64,000 bases of DNA from Megascapheus bottae (lineage: Eukaryota; Chordata; Mammalia; Rodentia; Geomyidae), in the NCBI GenBank assembly GCA_024803745.1, contig JANJXV010000159.1, positions 1,734,498 through 1,798,497 of the forward strand. Reading direction: 5' to 3'. Below are positions 34,601-48,583 of this stretch, one piece after another. The notes below the pieces were generated by a model that did not search any database, had not been told where the DNA came from, and saw only the letters and a list, made by a program, of their open reading frames with translations. The stretch's first letter is position 1. Every line of letters starts with the position of its first letter. Made by a program: the position numbers and the translations under genes.

Positions 34601-37600
34601 TCATAGAATGAAGATGTGTGAACTCAGAGAATGGAGTTGTGTGACGTCACAATGGAAGAGTGTGTAGTCATAGAATGGAGGTGTGAGAAGTCACAGAATG
34701 GAGGTGTGTGAAGTCATAAAATGAAGGTGTGTAAAGTCAGAATGGAGGTGTGTGAAGTCACAGAATGGAGGTGTGTGAACTCAGAATGGAGGTGTGTGAA
34801 GTCCTAGATGGAGGTGTGTGAAGTCATAGTATGGAGGTGTGTGAAATCACAGAATGGAGTTTTGTGAAGTCACAGAATGGAGCTGTGTGAATTCAGAACG
34901 GAGGTGTGTGAAGTCATAGAATGGAGGTGTGTGAAGTCAGAATGGAGGTGTGTGAAGTCAGAATGGAGGTGTGTGAAGTCACAGAATTGAGGTGTGTGAA
35001 GTCACAGAATGGAGGTGTGTGAAGTCAGAAAGAAGGTGTGTGAAATCACAGATTGGAGGTGTGTGAAGTCACAGAATGGATGTTTGTGAAGTAAGAATGA
35101 AGGTGTTTGAAGTCATAGAGTGGAGGTGTGTGAAGTCACAGAATGGAGGTGTGTGAAGTCATAGAATGGAGGTGTGTGAAGTCATAGAATTGAGGTGTGT
35201 GAAGTCATAGAATGGAGGTGTGTGAAGTCATAAAATGGAGGTGTGTGAACTCATAGAATGGAGGTGTGTGAAGTTAAAATGGAGTTGTGTGAAGTCATAG
35301 AATGGTGGTTTTTGATGTCAACGAATGGAGGTGTGTGAAGTCAGAGAATGGAGGTGTGTGAACTCAGAATGGAGGTGTGTGAAGTCACAGAATGGAGGTT
35401 TGTGAAGTCATAGAATGGAGGTGTGTGAAGTCAGAGAATGGATGTTTCTGAAGTAAGAATGAATGTGTGTGAAGTCACAGAATAGAGGTGTGTGAAGTCA
35501 AATTGGAGGTGTGTGAACTCATAGAATGGAGGTGTGTGAACTCATAGAATGGAGTGTGTGAAGTCATGGAATGGAGGTGTGTGAAGTAAGAATGAAGGTG
35601 TTTGAAGTCATAGAGTGGAGGTGTGTGAAGTCACAGAATGGAGGTGTGTGAAGTGAAACAATAGAGGTGTGTGAAGTCACAGAATGGAGGTGTGTGAAGT
35701 CACAGAATGGAAGTGTGTGAAGTCAAAACGGAGGTGTGTGAAGTCACAGAATGGAGGTGTGTGAAGTCACAGAATGGAGGTGTGTGAAGTCATAGAATGG
35801 AGGTGTGTGAAATCATAGAATGGAGGTATGTGAAGTCAGAATGGAGGTGTGTGAAGTCACAGAATGGAGGTGTGTGAAGTCACAGAATGGAGGTGTGTGA
35901 AGTCAGAATGAAGGTGTGTGAAGTCACAGAATGGACGTGTGTGAAGTCACAGAATGGAGGTGTGTGAAGTAAGAATGAAGGTGTTTGAAGTCATAGAGTG
36001 GAGGTGTGTGAAGTCACAGAATGGAGGTGTGTGAAGTCAGATTGGAGGTGTGTGAAATCACAGAATGGAGGTGTGTGAAGTCATAGAATGGAGGTGTGTG
36101 AAGTCATAAAATGGAGGTGTGTGAACTCATAGAATGGAGGTGTGTGAAGTCAAAATGGAGTTGTGTGAAGTCATAGAATGATGTTTTTTGATATCAACGA
36201 ATGGAAGTGTGTGAAGTCATAGAATGGAGGTGTGTGAAGTCAGATTGGAGGTATGTGAAATCACAGAATGGAGGTGTGTGAAGTCACAGAATGGAGGTGT
36301 GTAAACTCAGAATGTAGGTGTGTGAAGCCACAGAATGGAGGTTTGTGAAGTCATAGAATGGAAGTGTGTGAAATCATAGAATGGAGGTGTGTGAAGTCAC
36401 AGAATTGAGGTGTGTGAAGTCAGAATGGAGGTGTGTGAAGTCAGAATGGAGGTGAGTGAAGTCATAGAATGGAGGTGTGTGATGTCATAGAATAGAGGTC
36501 TGTGAACTCAGAATGGAGGTTTGTGAAGTCATAGAATGGAGGTGTGTGAACTCAGAATGGAGGTGTGTGAAGTCACAGAATGGAGGTGTGTGAAGTCAGA
36601 GAATGGATGATTCTGAAGTAAGAATGAAGGTGTGTGAAGTCATATAATGGAGATGTGTGAAGTCAAATTGGAGGTGTGTGAACTCATAGAATGGAGGTGT
36701 GTGAACTCATAGAATGGAGGTTTGTGACATCATGGAATGGCGGTGTGTGAAGTCAAAGAATGGAGGTGTGTGAAGTGAAACAATAGAGGTGTGTGAAGTC
36801 ACAGAATGGAGGTGTGTGAAGTCACAGATTGGAATTGTGTGAAGGCAAAACGGAGGCGTGTGAAGTCACAGAATGGAGGTGTGTTAAGTCACAGAATGGA
36901 GGTGTGTGAAGTCAAAAAGGTGGTGTGTGAAGTCACAGAATGGATGTGTGTGAATTCATAGAATGGAGCTGTGTGAAGTCAGAATGGAGGTGTGTAAAGT
37001 CAGAATGGAGGGGTGTGAAGTCAGATTGGAGGTGTGTGAAGTCACAGAATGGAGGTGTGTGAAGTCATAGAATGGAGGTGTGTGAAATCATAGAATGGAG
37101 GTGTGTGAAGTCAGAATGGATGTGTGTCAAGTCACAGAATTGAGGTGTGTGAAGTCAGAGAATGGAGGTGTGTGAAGTCAGAATGAAGGTGTGTGAAGTC
37201 ACAGAAAGGAGGTGTGTGAAGTCACAGAATGGATGTTTGTGAAGTAAGAATGAAGTCATAGAATGGAGGTGTGTGAAGTCACAGAATGGAGGTGTGTGAA
37301 GTCATAGAATGGAGGTGTGTGAGGTCATAGAATTGAGGTGTGTGAAGTCATAGAATGGAGGTGTGTGAAGTCACAGAATGGAGGTGTGTGAAGTCAGAAT
37401 GGAGGAGTGTGAAGTCATAGACTGAGGTGGGTGAAGTCATAGAAAGGAGTTGTAGGAAGTCATAGAATGGAGGAGTGTGAAGTCATAGAGTGGAGGTGAG
37501 TGAAGTCACAGATTCTAGGTCTGTTATGTCATAGAATGGAGTTGTGTGAAGTAAGAATGGAGGTGTGTGAAATCATAGAATGGAGATGTGTGAACACATA

Positions 37601-40394
37601 GAATGGAGTTGTGTGACGTCACAATGGAAGAGTGTAAAGTCATAAAATGAAGGTGTGTGAAGTCAGAATGGAGGTATGTGAAGTCACAGAATGGAGGTGT
37701 GTGAACTCAGAATGGAGGTGTGTGAAGTCATAGATGGAGGTGTGTGAAGTCATAGTATGGAGGTGTGTGAAATCACAGAATGGAGTTTTGTGAAGTCACA
37801 GAATGGAGCTGTGTGAAGTCAGAACGGAGGTGTGTGAAGTCATAGAATGGAGGTGTGTGAAGTCAGAATGGAGGTGGGTGAACTCATAGAATGGAGGTGT
37901 GTGAAGTCACAATGGAGGTGTGTGAAGTCATAGAATGGAGGTGTGTGAAGTCATAGAATGGAGGTGTGTGAAGTCAGAATGGAGGTGTGTGAAGTCACAG
38001 AATTGAGGTGTGTGAAGTCACAGAATGGAGGTGTGTGAAGTCAGAATGAAGGTGTGTGAAATCACAGAATGGAGGTGTGTGAAGTCACAGAATGGATGTT
38101 TGTGAAGTAAGAATGAAGGTGTTTGAAGTCATAGAGTGGAGGTGTGTGAAGTCACAGAATGGAGGTGTGTGAAGTCATAGAATGGAGGTGTATGAAATCA
38201 TAGAATTGAAGTGTGTGAAGTCATAGAATGGAGGTGTGTGAAGTCATAAAATGGAGGTGTGTGAACTCATAGAATGGAGGTGTGTGAAGTTAAAATGGAG
38301 TTGTGTGAAGTCATAGAATGGTGGTTTTGATGTCAACGAATGGAGGTGTGTGAAGTCACAGAATGGAGGTTTGTGAAGTCAAAAAATGGAGGTGTGTGAA
38401 GTGAAACAATAGAGGTGTGTGAAGTCACAGAATGGAGGTGTGTGAAGTCACAGAATGGAAGTGTGTGAAGTCAAAACGGAGGTGTGTGAAGTCACAGAAT
38501 GGAGGTGTGTGAAGTCACAGAATGGAGGTGTGTGAAGTCAAAAAGTTGGTTTGTGAAGTCACAGAATGGAGGTGTGTGAAGTCATAGAATGGAGGTGTGT
38601 GAAGTCAAAGAATGGAGGTTTGTGAAGTCAGAATGAAGGTGTGTGAAGTCACAGAATGGAGGTGTGTGAAGTCACAGAATGGATGTTTGTGAAGTAAGAA
38701 TGAAGGTGTTTGAAGTCATAGAGTGGAGGTGTGTGAAGTCACAGAATGGAGGTGTGTGAAGTCATAGAATGGAGGTCTGTGAAGTCATAGAATTGAGGTG
38801 TGTGACGTCATAGAATGGAGGTGTGTGAAGTCATAAAATGGAGGTGTGTGAACTCATAGAATGGAGGTGTGTGAAGTCAAAACTGAGTTGTGTAAAGTCA
38901 TAGAATGGTGTTTTTTGATGTCAACGAATGGAGGTGTGTGAAGTCATAGAATGGAGGCGTGTGAAGTCAGATTGGAGGTGTGTGAAATCACAGAATGGAG
39001 GTGTGTGAAGTCACAGAATGGAGTTGTGTGAACTCAGAATGTAGGTGTGTGAAGCCAAAGAATGGAGGTGTGTGAAGTCATAGAATGGAAGTGTGTGAAA
39101 TCACAGAATGGAGGTGTGTGAAGTCACAGACTTAAGGTGTGTTAAGTCAGAATGTAGGTGTGTGAAGTCAGAATGGAGGTGAGTGAAGTCATAGAATGGA
39201 GGTGTGTGAAGTCATAGAATGGAGGTCTGTGAACTCAGAATGGAGGTTTGTGAAGTCATAGAATGGAGGTGTGTGAAATCACAGAATGGAGGTGTGTGAA
39301 GTCATAGAATGGAGGTGTGTGAAGTCATAAAATGGAGGTGTGTGAATTCATAGAATTGAGGTGTGTGAGGTCACACTGGAGTTGTGTGAAGTCATAGAAT
39401 GGTTGTTTTTGATGTCAACGAATGGAGGTGTGTGAAGTCATAGAATGGAGGTGTGTGAAGTCAGATTGGAGGTGTGTGAAATCACAGAATGGAGGTGTGT
39501 CAACTCAGAAATGAGGTGTGTGAAGTCATAGAATGGAGGTGTGTGAAGTCATAGAATGGAAGTGTGTGAAATCATAGAATGGAGGTGTGTGAAGTCAAAG
39601 AACTGAGGTGTGTGAAGTCAGAATGGAGGTGTGTGAAGTCAGAATGGAGGTGTGTGAAGTCACAGAAAGGAGGTGTGTGAAGTCACAGTATGGATGTTTG
39701 TGAAGTAAGAATGAAGGTGTTTGAAGTCATAGAATGGAGGTGTGTGAAGTCAAAGAATGGAGGTGTGTGAAGTCATAGAATGGAGGTGTGTGAAGTCATA
39801 GAATTGAGGTGTGTGAAGTCATAGAATAGAGGTGTGTGAAGTCACAGAATGGAGGTGTGTGAAGTCAGAATGGAGGTGTGTGAAGTCATAGACTGAGGTG
39901 GGTGAAGTCATAGAAAGGAGGTGTGGGAAGTCATAGAATGGAGATATGTGAACACATAGAATGGAGTTGTGTGACGTCACAATGGAAGTGTGTGAAGTCA
40001 TAGAATGGAGGTGTGAGAAGTCACAGAATGGAGGTGTGTGAAGTCATAAAATGAAGTTGTGTGAAGTCAGAATGGAGGTGTGTGAAGTCACAAAATGGAG
40101 GTGTGTGAACTCAGAATGGAGGTGTGTGAAGTCATAGATGGAGGTGTGTGAAGTCATAGTATGGAGGTGTGTGAAGTCATAGAATGGAGGTGTGTGAAGT
40201 CCAAGAATGGAGGTGTGTGAAGTCAAAGAATGGAGGTGTGTGAAGTCAGAATGGAGGTGTGTGAACTCATAGAATGGAGGTGTGTGAAGTCACAATGGAG
40301 GTGTGTGAGGTCATAGAATGGAGGTGTGTGAAGTCCAAGAATGGAGGTGTGTGAAGTCAAAGAATGGAGGTGTGTGAAGTCACAGAATGGAGGT
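31646..40394. repeat. 8.7-kb LTR-free array segment between copies 7 and 8
   Basis: Monomers with many variant units. T-rich divergent monomers recur near 32,231, 33,190, 34,050, 35,310, 36,190, 38,320, 38,910 and 39,400, dividing it into blocks of roughly 0.5-2 kb. TGACGTCA sites lie at 34,642, 37,614, 38,803 and 39,972. From about 30.2 to 39.6 kb I found no near-identical counterpart elsewhere in the window, only family-level similarity. No gene is visible. Confidence 0.88.
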
Positions 40395-40713
40395 TGCCGG
40401 GGCCAACCGGAGGCAAACCAGGGTTCGCAGATTGGGGTTCCTGAAATCGGGGGCAAGGACTAGCAAGAAATAGAAGAGAGACAGACACAGCGGGTCCAGG
40501 ATGTCTGCAGTCCAGGTAAAGATTGCCGAGACTGCCGGTTTATTTTCCACTCCCCCTTCTTCCCTCCTCCTGACCCAGGGAACCTCCAGGTGTTACATTC
40601 ATATGGTAATTCTCAGGTCATTTGCATAGAATAGGGCCAGAAAGCAATAAGACAATAAAGCCATCGTCTGATGCAAGCCAAGGTACAGTTTGATTCCACT
40701 CTGGCTCATAACA
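40395..40713 (-). mobile_element. Solo LTR copy 8 (type B)
   Basis: Flanked by GGAGGT at 40,389-40,394 and 40,714-40,719, so it lacks the left-flank change of copies 2 and 10. Type B bases are present (17 A, 104 A, 112 T, 245 A, 284 C). A private C to T at offset 315 (40,709) changes the LTR's outer inverted-repeat region to CTCATAACA. Confidence 0.85.
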
Positions 40714-43663
40714 GGAGGTGTGTGAAGTCACAGAATTGAAGCGTGTGAAGTCAAAATGGAGGTGTGTGAAGTCACAGAATGGAAGTCTGTGAAGACACAG
40801 AATAGAGGTGTGTGAAGTCAGAATGGAGGTGTGTGAAGTCAGAATGGAGGTGTGTAAAGTCATAGAATGGAGGTGTGTGAAGCCACAACGCAGGTGTGTG
40901 AACTCATGGAATGAAGGTGTGTGAAGTAAAATTGCAGGTGTGTGAAGTCATAGAATGGAGGTGTGTGAAGTCATAGAATGGAAGTGTGTGAAGTCAAAAC
41001 GGAGGTGTGTGAAGTCACAGAATGGAGGTGTGTGAAGTCACAGAATGGAGGTGTGTGAAGTCAAAAAGTTGGTTTGTGAAGTCACAGAATGGAGGTGTGT
41101 GAAGTCACAGAATGGAGGTGTGTGAAGTCATAGAATGGAGGTGTGTGAAGTCATAAAATGGAGGTGTGTGAATTCATAGAATGGAGATGTGTGAAGTCAC
41201 AATGGATTTGTGTGAAGTCATAGAATGTTTGTTTTTGATGTCAACGAATGGAGGTGTGTGAAGTCATAGAATGGGGGTGTGTGAAGTCACAGAATGGAGG
41301 TGTGTGAAGTCATAATGGAGGTGTGTGAAATCACAGAATGGAGGTGTGTGAATTCATAGAACGGAGGTGTGTGAAGTCATAGGATCGAGGTGTGTGAAAT
41401 CACAGAATGGAGGTGTGTCAACTCAGAAATGAGGTGTGTGAAGTCATAGAATGGAGGTGTGTGAAGTCATAGAATGGAGGTGTGTGAAATCATAAAATGG
41501 AGGTGTGTGAAGTCAAAAAATTGAGGTGTGTGAAGTCAGATTGGAGGTGTGTGAAGTCAAAATGGAGGTGTGTGAAGTCATAGAATGGAAGTGTGTGAAG
41601 TCATAGAATGGAGGTCTGTGAACTCTGAATGCGGGTTTGTGAAGTCATAGAATGGAGGTGTGTGAACTCAGAATGGCGGTGTGTGAAGTCACAGAATGGA
41701 GGTGTGTGAAGTCATAATGGAGGTGTGTGAAATCACAGAATGGAGGTGTGTGAATTCATAGAACGGAGGTGTGTGAAGTCATAGGATCGAGGTGTGTGAA
41801 GTCACAGAGTGGAGGTGTGTGAAGTCACAGAATGGAGGTGTGTGAAGTCACAGAATGGAGGTGTGTGAACTCAGAATGGAGGTGTGTGAAGCCACAGAAT
41901 GGAGGTGTGTGAAGTCATAGAATGGAAGTGTGTGAAGTCATAGAATGGAGGTGTGTGAAGGAAGAATGGAGGTGTGTGAAGTCACAGAATGGAGGTGTGT
42001 GAACTCAGAATGGAGGTGTGTGAAGTCACAGAATGGAGGTTTGTGAAGTCATAGAATGGAGGTGTGTGAAGTCAGAGAATGGATGTTTCTGAAGTAAGAA
42101 TGAAGGTGTGTGTAGTCATAGAATGGAGGTGTGTTAAGTCAAATTGGAGGTGTGTGAACTCATAGAATGGAGGTGTGTGAACTCATAGAATGGAGGTGTG
42201 TGAAGTCATGGAATGGAGGTGTGTGAAGTCAAAGAATGGAGGTGTGTGAAGTGAAACAATAGAGGTGTGTGAAGTCACAGAATGGAGTTGTGTGAAGTCA
42301 CAGAATAGAAGCGTGTGAAGTCAAAACGGAGGTGTGTGAAGTCACAGAATGGAGGTGTGTGAAGTCACAGAATGGAGGTGTGTGAAGTCCAAAAGGTGGT
42401 GTGTGTAGTCACAGAATGGAGGTGTGTGAAGTCATAGAATGGAGGTGTGTGAAGTCACAGAATGGAGGTATGTGAAGTCACAGAATGGAGGTGTGTGAAG
42501 TCCAAAAGGTGGTGTGTGTAGTCACAGAATGGAGGTGTGTGAAGTCATAGAATGGAGGTGTATGAAGTCACAGAATGGAGGTGTGTGAAGTCACAGACTT
42601 AAGGTGTGTGAAGTCAGAATGTAGGTGTGTGAAGTCAGAATGGAGGTGAGTGAAGTCATAGAATGGAGGTGTGTGAAGTCACAGAATGGAGGTGTGTGAA
42701 GTCATAGAATGGAGGTGTGTGAAGTCACACTGGAGTTGTGTGAAGTCATAGAATGGTTGTTTTTGATGTCAACTCAGAAATGAGGTGTGTGAAGTCACAG
42801 AAAGGAGGTGTGTGAAGTCACAGTATGGATGTTTGTGAAGTAAGAATGAAGGTGTTTGAAGTTATAGAATGGAGGTGTGTGAAGTCAAAGAATGGAGGTG
42901 TGTGAAGTCATAGAATGGATTGGTGTGAAGTCATAGAATTGAGGTGAGTGAAGTCATAGAATAGAGGTGTGTGAAGTCACAGAATGGAGGTGTGTGAAGT
43001 CAGAATGGAGGTGTGTGAAGTCATAGACTGAGGTGGGTGAAGTCATAGAAAGGAGGTGTGGGAAGTCATAGAATGGAGATATGTGAACATAGAATGGAGT
43101 TGTGTGACGTCACAATGGAAGTGTGTGAAGTCATAGAATGGAGGTGTGAGAAGTCACAGAATGGGGGTGTGTGAAATCATAAAATGAAGTTGTGTGAAGT
43201 CAGAATGGAGGTGTGTGAAGTCACAGAATGGAGGTGTGTGAACTCAGAATGGAGGTGTGTGAAGTCATAGATGGAGGTGTGTGAAGTCATAGTATGGAGG
43301 TGTGTGAAATCACAGAATGGAGTTTTGTGAAGTCACAGAATGGAGCTGTGTGAAGGCAGAAGGGAGGTGTGTGAAGTCATAGAATGGAGGTGTGTGAAGT
43401 CAGAATGGAGGTGTGTGAACTCATAGAATGGAGGTGTGTGAAGTCACAATGGAGGTGTGTGAAGTCATAGAATGGAGGTGTGTGAAGTCACAGAATGGAG
43501 GTGTGTGAATTCATTGAATGGAGGTGTGTGAAGTCATAGAATGGAGGTGTGTGAAGTCATAGAATGGAGGTGTGTGAATTCATAGAATGGAGGTGTGTGA
43601 AGCCCAAGAATTGAGGTGTGTGATGTCAAAGAATGGAGGTGTGTGAAGTCACAGAATGGAGGT
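40714..43663. repeat. Array segment between LTR copies 8 and 9
   Basis: Monomers only. From 41,708 the sequence repeats the start of the window, beginning the second copy of the large block. Just after LTR 8 (about 40,980-41,090) a patch with AAAACGG and AAAAAGTTGG replaces the CACAATGCAGG stretch found after copies 2 and 10. A TGACGTCA site lies at 43,105-43,112. Confidence 0.88.
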
Positions 43664-43982
43664 TGCCGGGGCCAACCGGAGGCAAACCAGGGTTCGCAGA
43701 TTGGGGTTCCTGAAATCGGGGGCAAGGACTAGCAAGAAATAGAAGAGAGACAGACACAGCGGGTCCGGGATGTCCGCAGTCCAGGTAAAGATTGCCGAGA
43801 CTGCCGGTTTATTTTCCACTCCCCCTTCTTCCCTCCTCCTGACCCAGGGAACCTCCAGGTGTTACATTCATATGGTAATTCTCAGGTCATTTGCATAGAA
43901 TAGGGCCTGAAAGCAATAAGACAATAAAGCCATCGTCTGATGCAAGGCAAGGTACAGTTTGATTCCACTCTGGCTCACAACA
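43664..43982 (-). mobile_element. Solo LTR copy 9 (type A)
   Basis: Flanked by GGAGGT at 43,658-43,663 and 43,983-43,988. By eye identical to copy 1 over its full length, 41,707 bp away. Confidence 0.85.
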
Positions 43983-45402
43983 GGAGGTGTGTGAAGTCAC
44001 AGAATTGAAGTGTGTGAAGTCAAAATGGAGGTGTGTGAAGTCACAGAATGGAAGTCTGTGAAGACACAGAATAGAGGTGTGTGAAGTCAGAATGGAGGTG
44101 TGTGAAGTCAGAATGGAGGTGTGTGAAATCATAGAATGGAGGTGTGTGAAGCCACAACGCAGGTGTGTGAACTCATGGAATGAAGGTGTGTGAAATAAAA
44201 TTGCAGGTGTGTGAAGTCATAGAATGGAGGTGTGTGAAGTCATAGAATGGAGGTGTGTGAAGTCACAGAATGGAGGTGTGTGAAGTCATAGAATGGAGGT
44301 GTGTGAAGTCACAGAATGGAGGTGTGTGAAGACACAGATTGGAGGTGTGTGAAATCACAGAATGCAGGTGTGTGAAGTCATAGAATGGACGTGTGTGAAG
44401 TCATAGAATTGAGGTGTGTGAAGTCATAGAATGGAGATGTGTGAAGTCAAATTGGACGTGTGTGAACTCATAGAATGGAGGTTTGTGAGGTCATGGAATG
44501 GCGGTGTGTGAAGTCAAAGAATGGAGGTGTGTGAAGTGAAACAATAGAGGTGTGTGAAGTCACAGAATGGAGGTGTGTGAAGTCAGAGAATGGAGGTGTG
44601 TGAAGTCAAAAAGGTGGTTTGTGAAGTCACAGAATGGAGGTGTGTGAATTCATAGAATGGAGCTGTGTGAAGTCAGAATGGAGGTGTGTGAAGTCAGAAT
44701 GGAGGGGTGTGTAGTCAGAATGGAGGTGTGTGAAGTCACAGAATGGAGGTGTGTAAGTCATAGAATGGAGGTGTGTGAAATCATAAAATGAAGGTGTGTG
44801 AAGTCAGAGTGGAGGTGTGTCACGTCACAGAATTGAGGTGTGTGAAGTCAGAGAATGGAGGTGTGTGAAGTCAGAATGAAGGTGTGTGAAGTCACAGAAA
44901 GAAGGTCTGTGAAGTCAGAGAATGGATGTTTGTGAAGTAAGAATGAAGGTGTTTGAAGTCATAGAATGGTGTTTTGTGAAGTCACAGAATGGAGGTGTGT
45001 GAAGTCATAGAATGGAGGTGTGTGAAGTCACAGAATGGAGGTGTGTGAAGTCACAGAATGGGGGTGTGTGAAGTCAGAATGAAGGTGTGTGAAATCACAG
45101 AATGGAGATATGTGAAGTCAGAGAATGGATGTTTGTGAAGTAAGAATGAAGGTGTTTGAAGTCATAGTGTGGAGGTGTGTGAAGTCATAGAATGGAGGTG
45201 TGTGAAGTCCAAGAATGGAGGTGTGTGAAGTCAAAGAATGGAGGTGTGTGAAGTCAGAATGGAGGTGTGTGAACTCATAGAATGGAGGTGTGTGAAGTCA
45301 CAATGGAGGTGTGTGAGGTCATAGAATGGAGGTGTGTGAAGTCCAAGAATGGAGGTGTGTGAAGTCAAAGAATGGAGGTGTGTGAAGTCACAGAATGGAG
45401 GC
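43983..45402. repeat. Array segment between LTR copies 9 and 10
   Basis: Monomers only. Paralogous to the copy 1-2 segment minus three monomers near 44,560. I see no TGACGTCA palindrome and no T-rich divergent monomer in it. Confidence 0.88.
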
Positions 45403-45721
45403 TGCCGGGGCCAACCGGAGGCAAACCAGGGTTCGCAGATTGGGGTTCCTGAAATCGGGGGCAAGGACTAGCAAGAAATAGAAGAGAGACAGACACAGCG
45501 GGTCCAGGATGTCTGCAGTCCAGGTAAAGATTGCCGAGACTGCCGGTTTATTTTCCACTCCCCCTTCTTCCCTCCTCCTGACCCAGGGAACCTCCAGGTG
45601 TTACATTCATATGGTAATTCTCAGGTCATTTGCATAGAATAGGGCCAGAAAGCAATAAGACAATAAAGCCATCGTCTGATGCAAGGCAAGGTACAGTTTG
45701 ATTCCACTCTGGCTCACAACA
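45403..45721 (-). mobile_element. Solo LTR copy 10 (type B, mosaic)
   Basis: The left duplication is GGAGGC (45,397-45,402) as in copy 2; the right is GGAGGT (45,722-45,727). It has type B bases at 104, 112 and 245 but the A/C/F base G at offset 284, where copies 2 and 8 have C. This mosaic suggests local conversion from a neighbouring type A copy. Confidence 0.85.
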
Positions 45722-48583
45722 GGAGGTGTGTGAAGTCACAGAATTGAAGCGTGTGAAGTCAAAATGGAGGTGTGTGAAGTCACAGAATGGAAGTCTGTGA
45801 AGACACAGAATAGAGGTGTGTGAAGTCAGAATGGAGGTGTGTGAAGTCAGAATGGAGGTGTGTAAAGTCATAGAATGGAGGTGTGTGAAGCCACAACGCA
45901 GGTGTGTGAACTCATGGAATGAAGGTGTGTGAAGTAAAATTGCAGGTGTGTGAAGTCATAGAATGGAGGTGTGTGAAGTCATAGAATGGAGGTGTGTGAA
46001 TCACAATGCAGGTGTGTGAAGTCATAGAATGGAAGTGTGTGAAGTCAGAGAATGGAGGTGTGTGAAGTCACAGAATGGAGGTGTGTGAAGTCATAGAATG
46101 GAGGTGTGTGAAGTCACAGAATGGAGGTGTGTGAAGTCATAGAATGGAGGTGTGTGAAGTCATAAAATGGAGGTGTGTGAATTCATAGAATGGAGATGTG
46201 TGAAGTCACAATGGATTTGTGTGAAGTCATAGAATGGTTGTTTTTGATGTCAACGAATGGAGGTGTGTGAAGTCATAGAATGGAGGTGTGTGAAGTCACA
46301 GAATGGAGGTGTGTGAAGTCATAATGGAGGTGTGTGAAATCACAGAATGGAGGTGTGTGAATTCATAGAACGGAGGTGTGTGAAGTCATAGGATCGAGGT
46401 GTGTGAAATCACAGAATGGAGGTGTGTCAACTCAGAAATGAGGTGTGTGAAGTCATAGAATGGAGGTGTGTGAAGTCATAGAATGGAGGTGTGTGAAATC
46501 ATAAAATGGAGGTGTGTGAAGTCAAAAAATTGAGGTGTGTGAAGTCAGATTGGAGGTGTGTGAAGTCAAAATGGAGGTGTGTGAAGTCATAGAATGGAAG
46601 TGTGTGAAGTCATAGAATGGAGGTCTGTGAACTCTGAATGCGGGTTTGTGAAGTCATAGAATGGAGGTGTGTGAACTCAGAATGGCGGTGTGTGAAGTCA
46701 CAGAATGGAGGTGTGTGAAGTCATAATGGAGGTGTGTGAAATCACAGAATGGAGGTGTGTGAATTCATAGAACGGAGGTGTGTGAAGTCATAGGATCGAG
46801 GTGTGTGAAGTCACAGAGTGGAGGTGTGTGAAGTCACAGAATGGAGGTGTGTGAAGTCACAGAATGGAGGTGTGTGAACTCAGAATGGAGGTGTGTGAAG
46901 CCACAGAATGGAGGTGTGTGAAGTCATAGAATGGAAGTGTGTGAAGTCATAGAATGGAGGTGTGTGAAGGAAGAATGGAGGTGTGTGAAGTCACAGAATG
47001 GAGGTGTGTGAACTCAGAATGGAGGTGTGTGAAGTCACAGAATGGAGGTTTGTGAAGTCATAGAATGGAGGTGTGTGAAGTCAGAGAATGGATGTTTCTG
47101 AAGTAAGAATGAAGGTGTGTGTAGTCATAGAATGGAGGTGTGTTAAGTCAAATTGGAGGTGTGTGAACTCATAGAATGGAGGTGTGTGAACTCATAGAAT
47201 GGAGGTGTGTGAAGTCATGGAATGGAGGTGTGTGAAGTCAAAGAATGGAGGTGTGTGAAGTGAAACAATAGAGGTGTGTGAAGTCACAGAATGGAGTTGT
47301 GTGAAGTCACAGAATGGAAGCGTGTGAAGTCAAAACGGAGGTGTGTGAAGTCACAGAATGGAGGTGTGTGAAGTCACAGAATGGAGGTGTGTGAAGTCCA
47401 AAAGGTGGTGTGTGTAGTCACAGAATGGAGGTGTGTGAAGTCATAGAATGGAGGTGTGTGAAGTCACAGAATGGAGGTGTGTGAAGTCACAGACTTAAGG
47501 TGTGTGAAGTCAGAATGTAGGTGTGTGAAGTCAGAATGGAGGTGAGTGAAGTCATAGAATGGAGGTGTGTGAAGTCATAGAATGGAGGTCTGTGAACTCA
47601 GAATGGAGGTTTGTGAAGTCATAGAATGGAGGTGTGTGAAGTCACAGAATGGAGGTGTGTGAAGTCATAGAATGGAGGTGTGTGAAGTCACACTGGAGTT
47701 GTGTGAAGTCATAGAATGGTTGTTTTTGATGTCAACTCAGAAATGAGGTGTGTGAAGTCACAGAAAGGAGGTGTGTGAAGTCACAGTATGGATGTTTGTG
47801 AAGTAAGAATGAAGGTGTTTGAAGTTATAGAATGGAGGTGTGTGAAGTCAAAGAATGGAGGTGTGTGAAGTCATAGAATGGATTGGTGTGAAGTCATAGA
47901 ATTGAGGTGAGTGACGTCATAGAATAGAGGTGTGTGAAGTCACAGAATGGAGGTGTGTGAAGTCAGAATGGAGGTGTGTGAAGTCATAGACTGAGGTGGG
48001 TGAAGTCATAGAAAGGAGGTGTGGGAAGTCATAGAATGGAGATATGTGAACATAGAATGGAGTTGTGTGACGTCACAATGGAAGTGTGTGAAGTCATAGA
48101 ATGGAGGTGTGAGAAGTCACAGAATGGGGGTGTGTGAAATCATAAAATGAAGTTGTGTGAAGTCAGAATGGAGGTGTGTGAAGTCACAAAATGGAGGTGT
48201 GTGAAGTCATAGTATGGAGGTGTGTGAAATCACAGAATGGAGTTTTGTGAAGTCACAGAATGGAGCTGTGTGAAGGCAGAAGGGAGGTGTGTGAAGTCAT
48301 AGAATGGAGGTGTGTGAAGTCAGAATGGAGGTGTGTGAACAAATAGAATGGAGGTGTGTGAAGTCACAATGGAGGTGTGTGAAGTCATAGAATGGAGGTG
48401 TGTGAAGTCACAGAATGGAGGTGTGTGAATTCATTGAATGGAGGTGTGTGAAGTCATAGAATGGAGGTGTGTGAAGTTATAGAATGGAGGTGTGTGAATT
48501 CATAGAATGGAGGTGTGTGAAGCCCAAGAATTGAGGTGTGTGATGTCAAAGAATGGAGGTGTGTGAAGTCACAGAATGGAGGT
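45722..48583. repeat. Array segment between LTR copies 10 and 11
   Basis: Monomers only. TGACGTCA sites lie at 47,912-47,919 and 48,068-48,075. The site at 47,912 (in AGTGACGTCATAG) is shared with 6,274, but the type A stretches before LTRs 1 and 9 still read AGTGAAGTCATAG, so the CRE-like core arose in one lineage of units. Confidence 0.88.
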
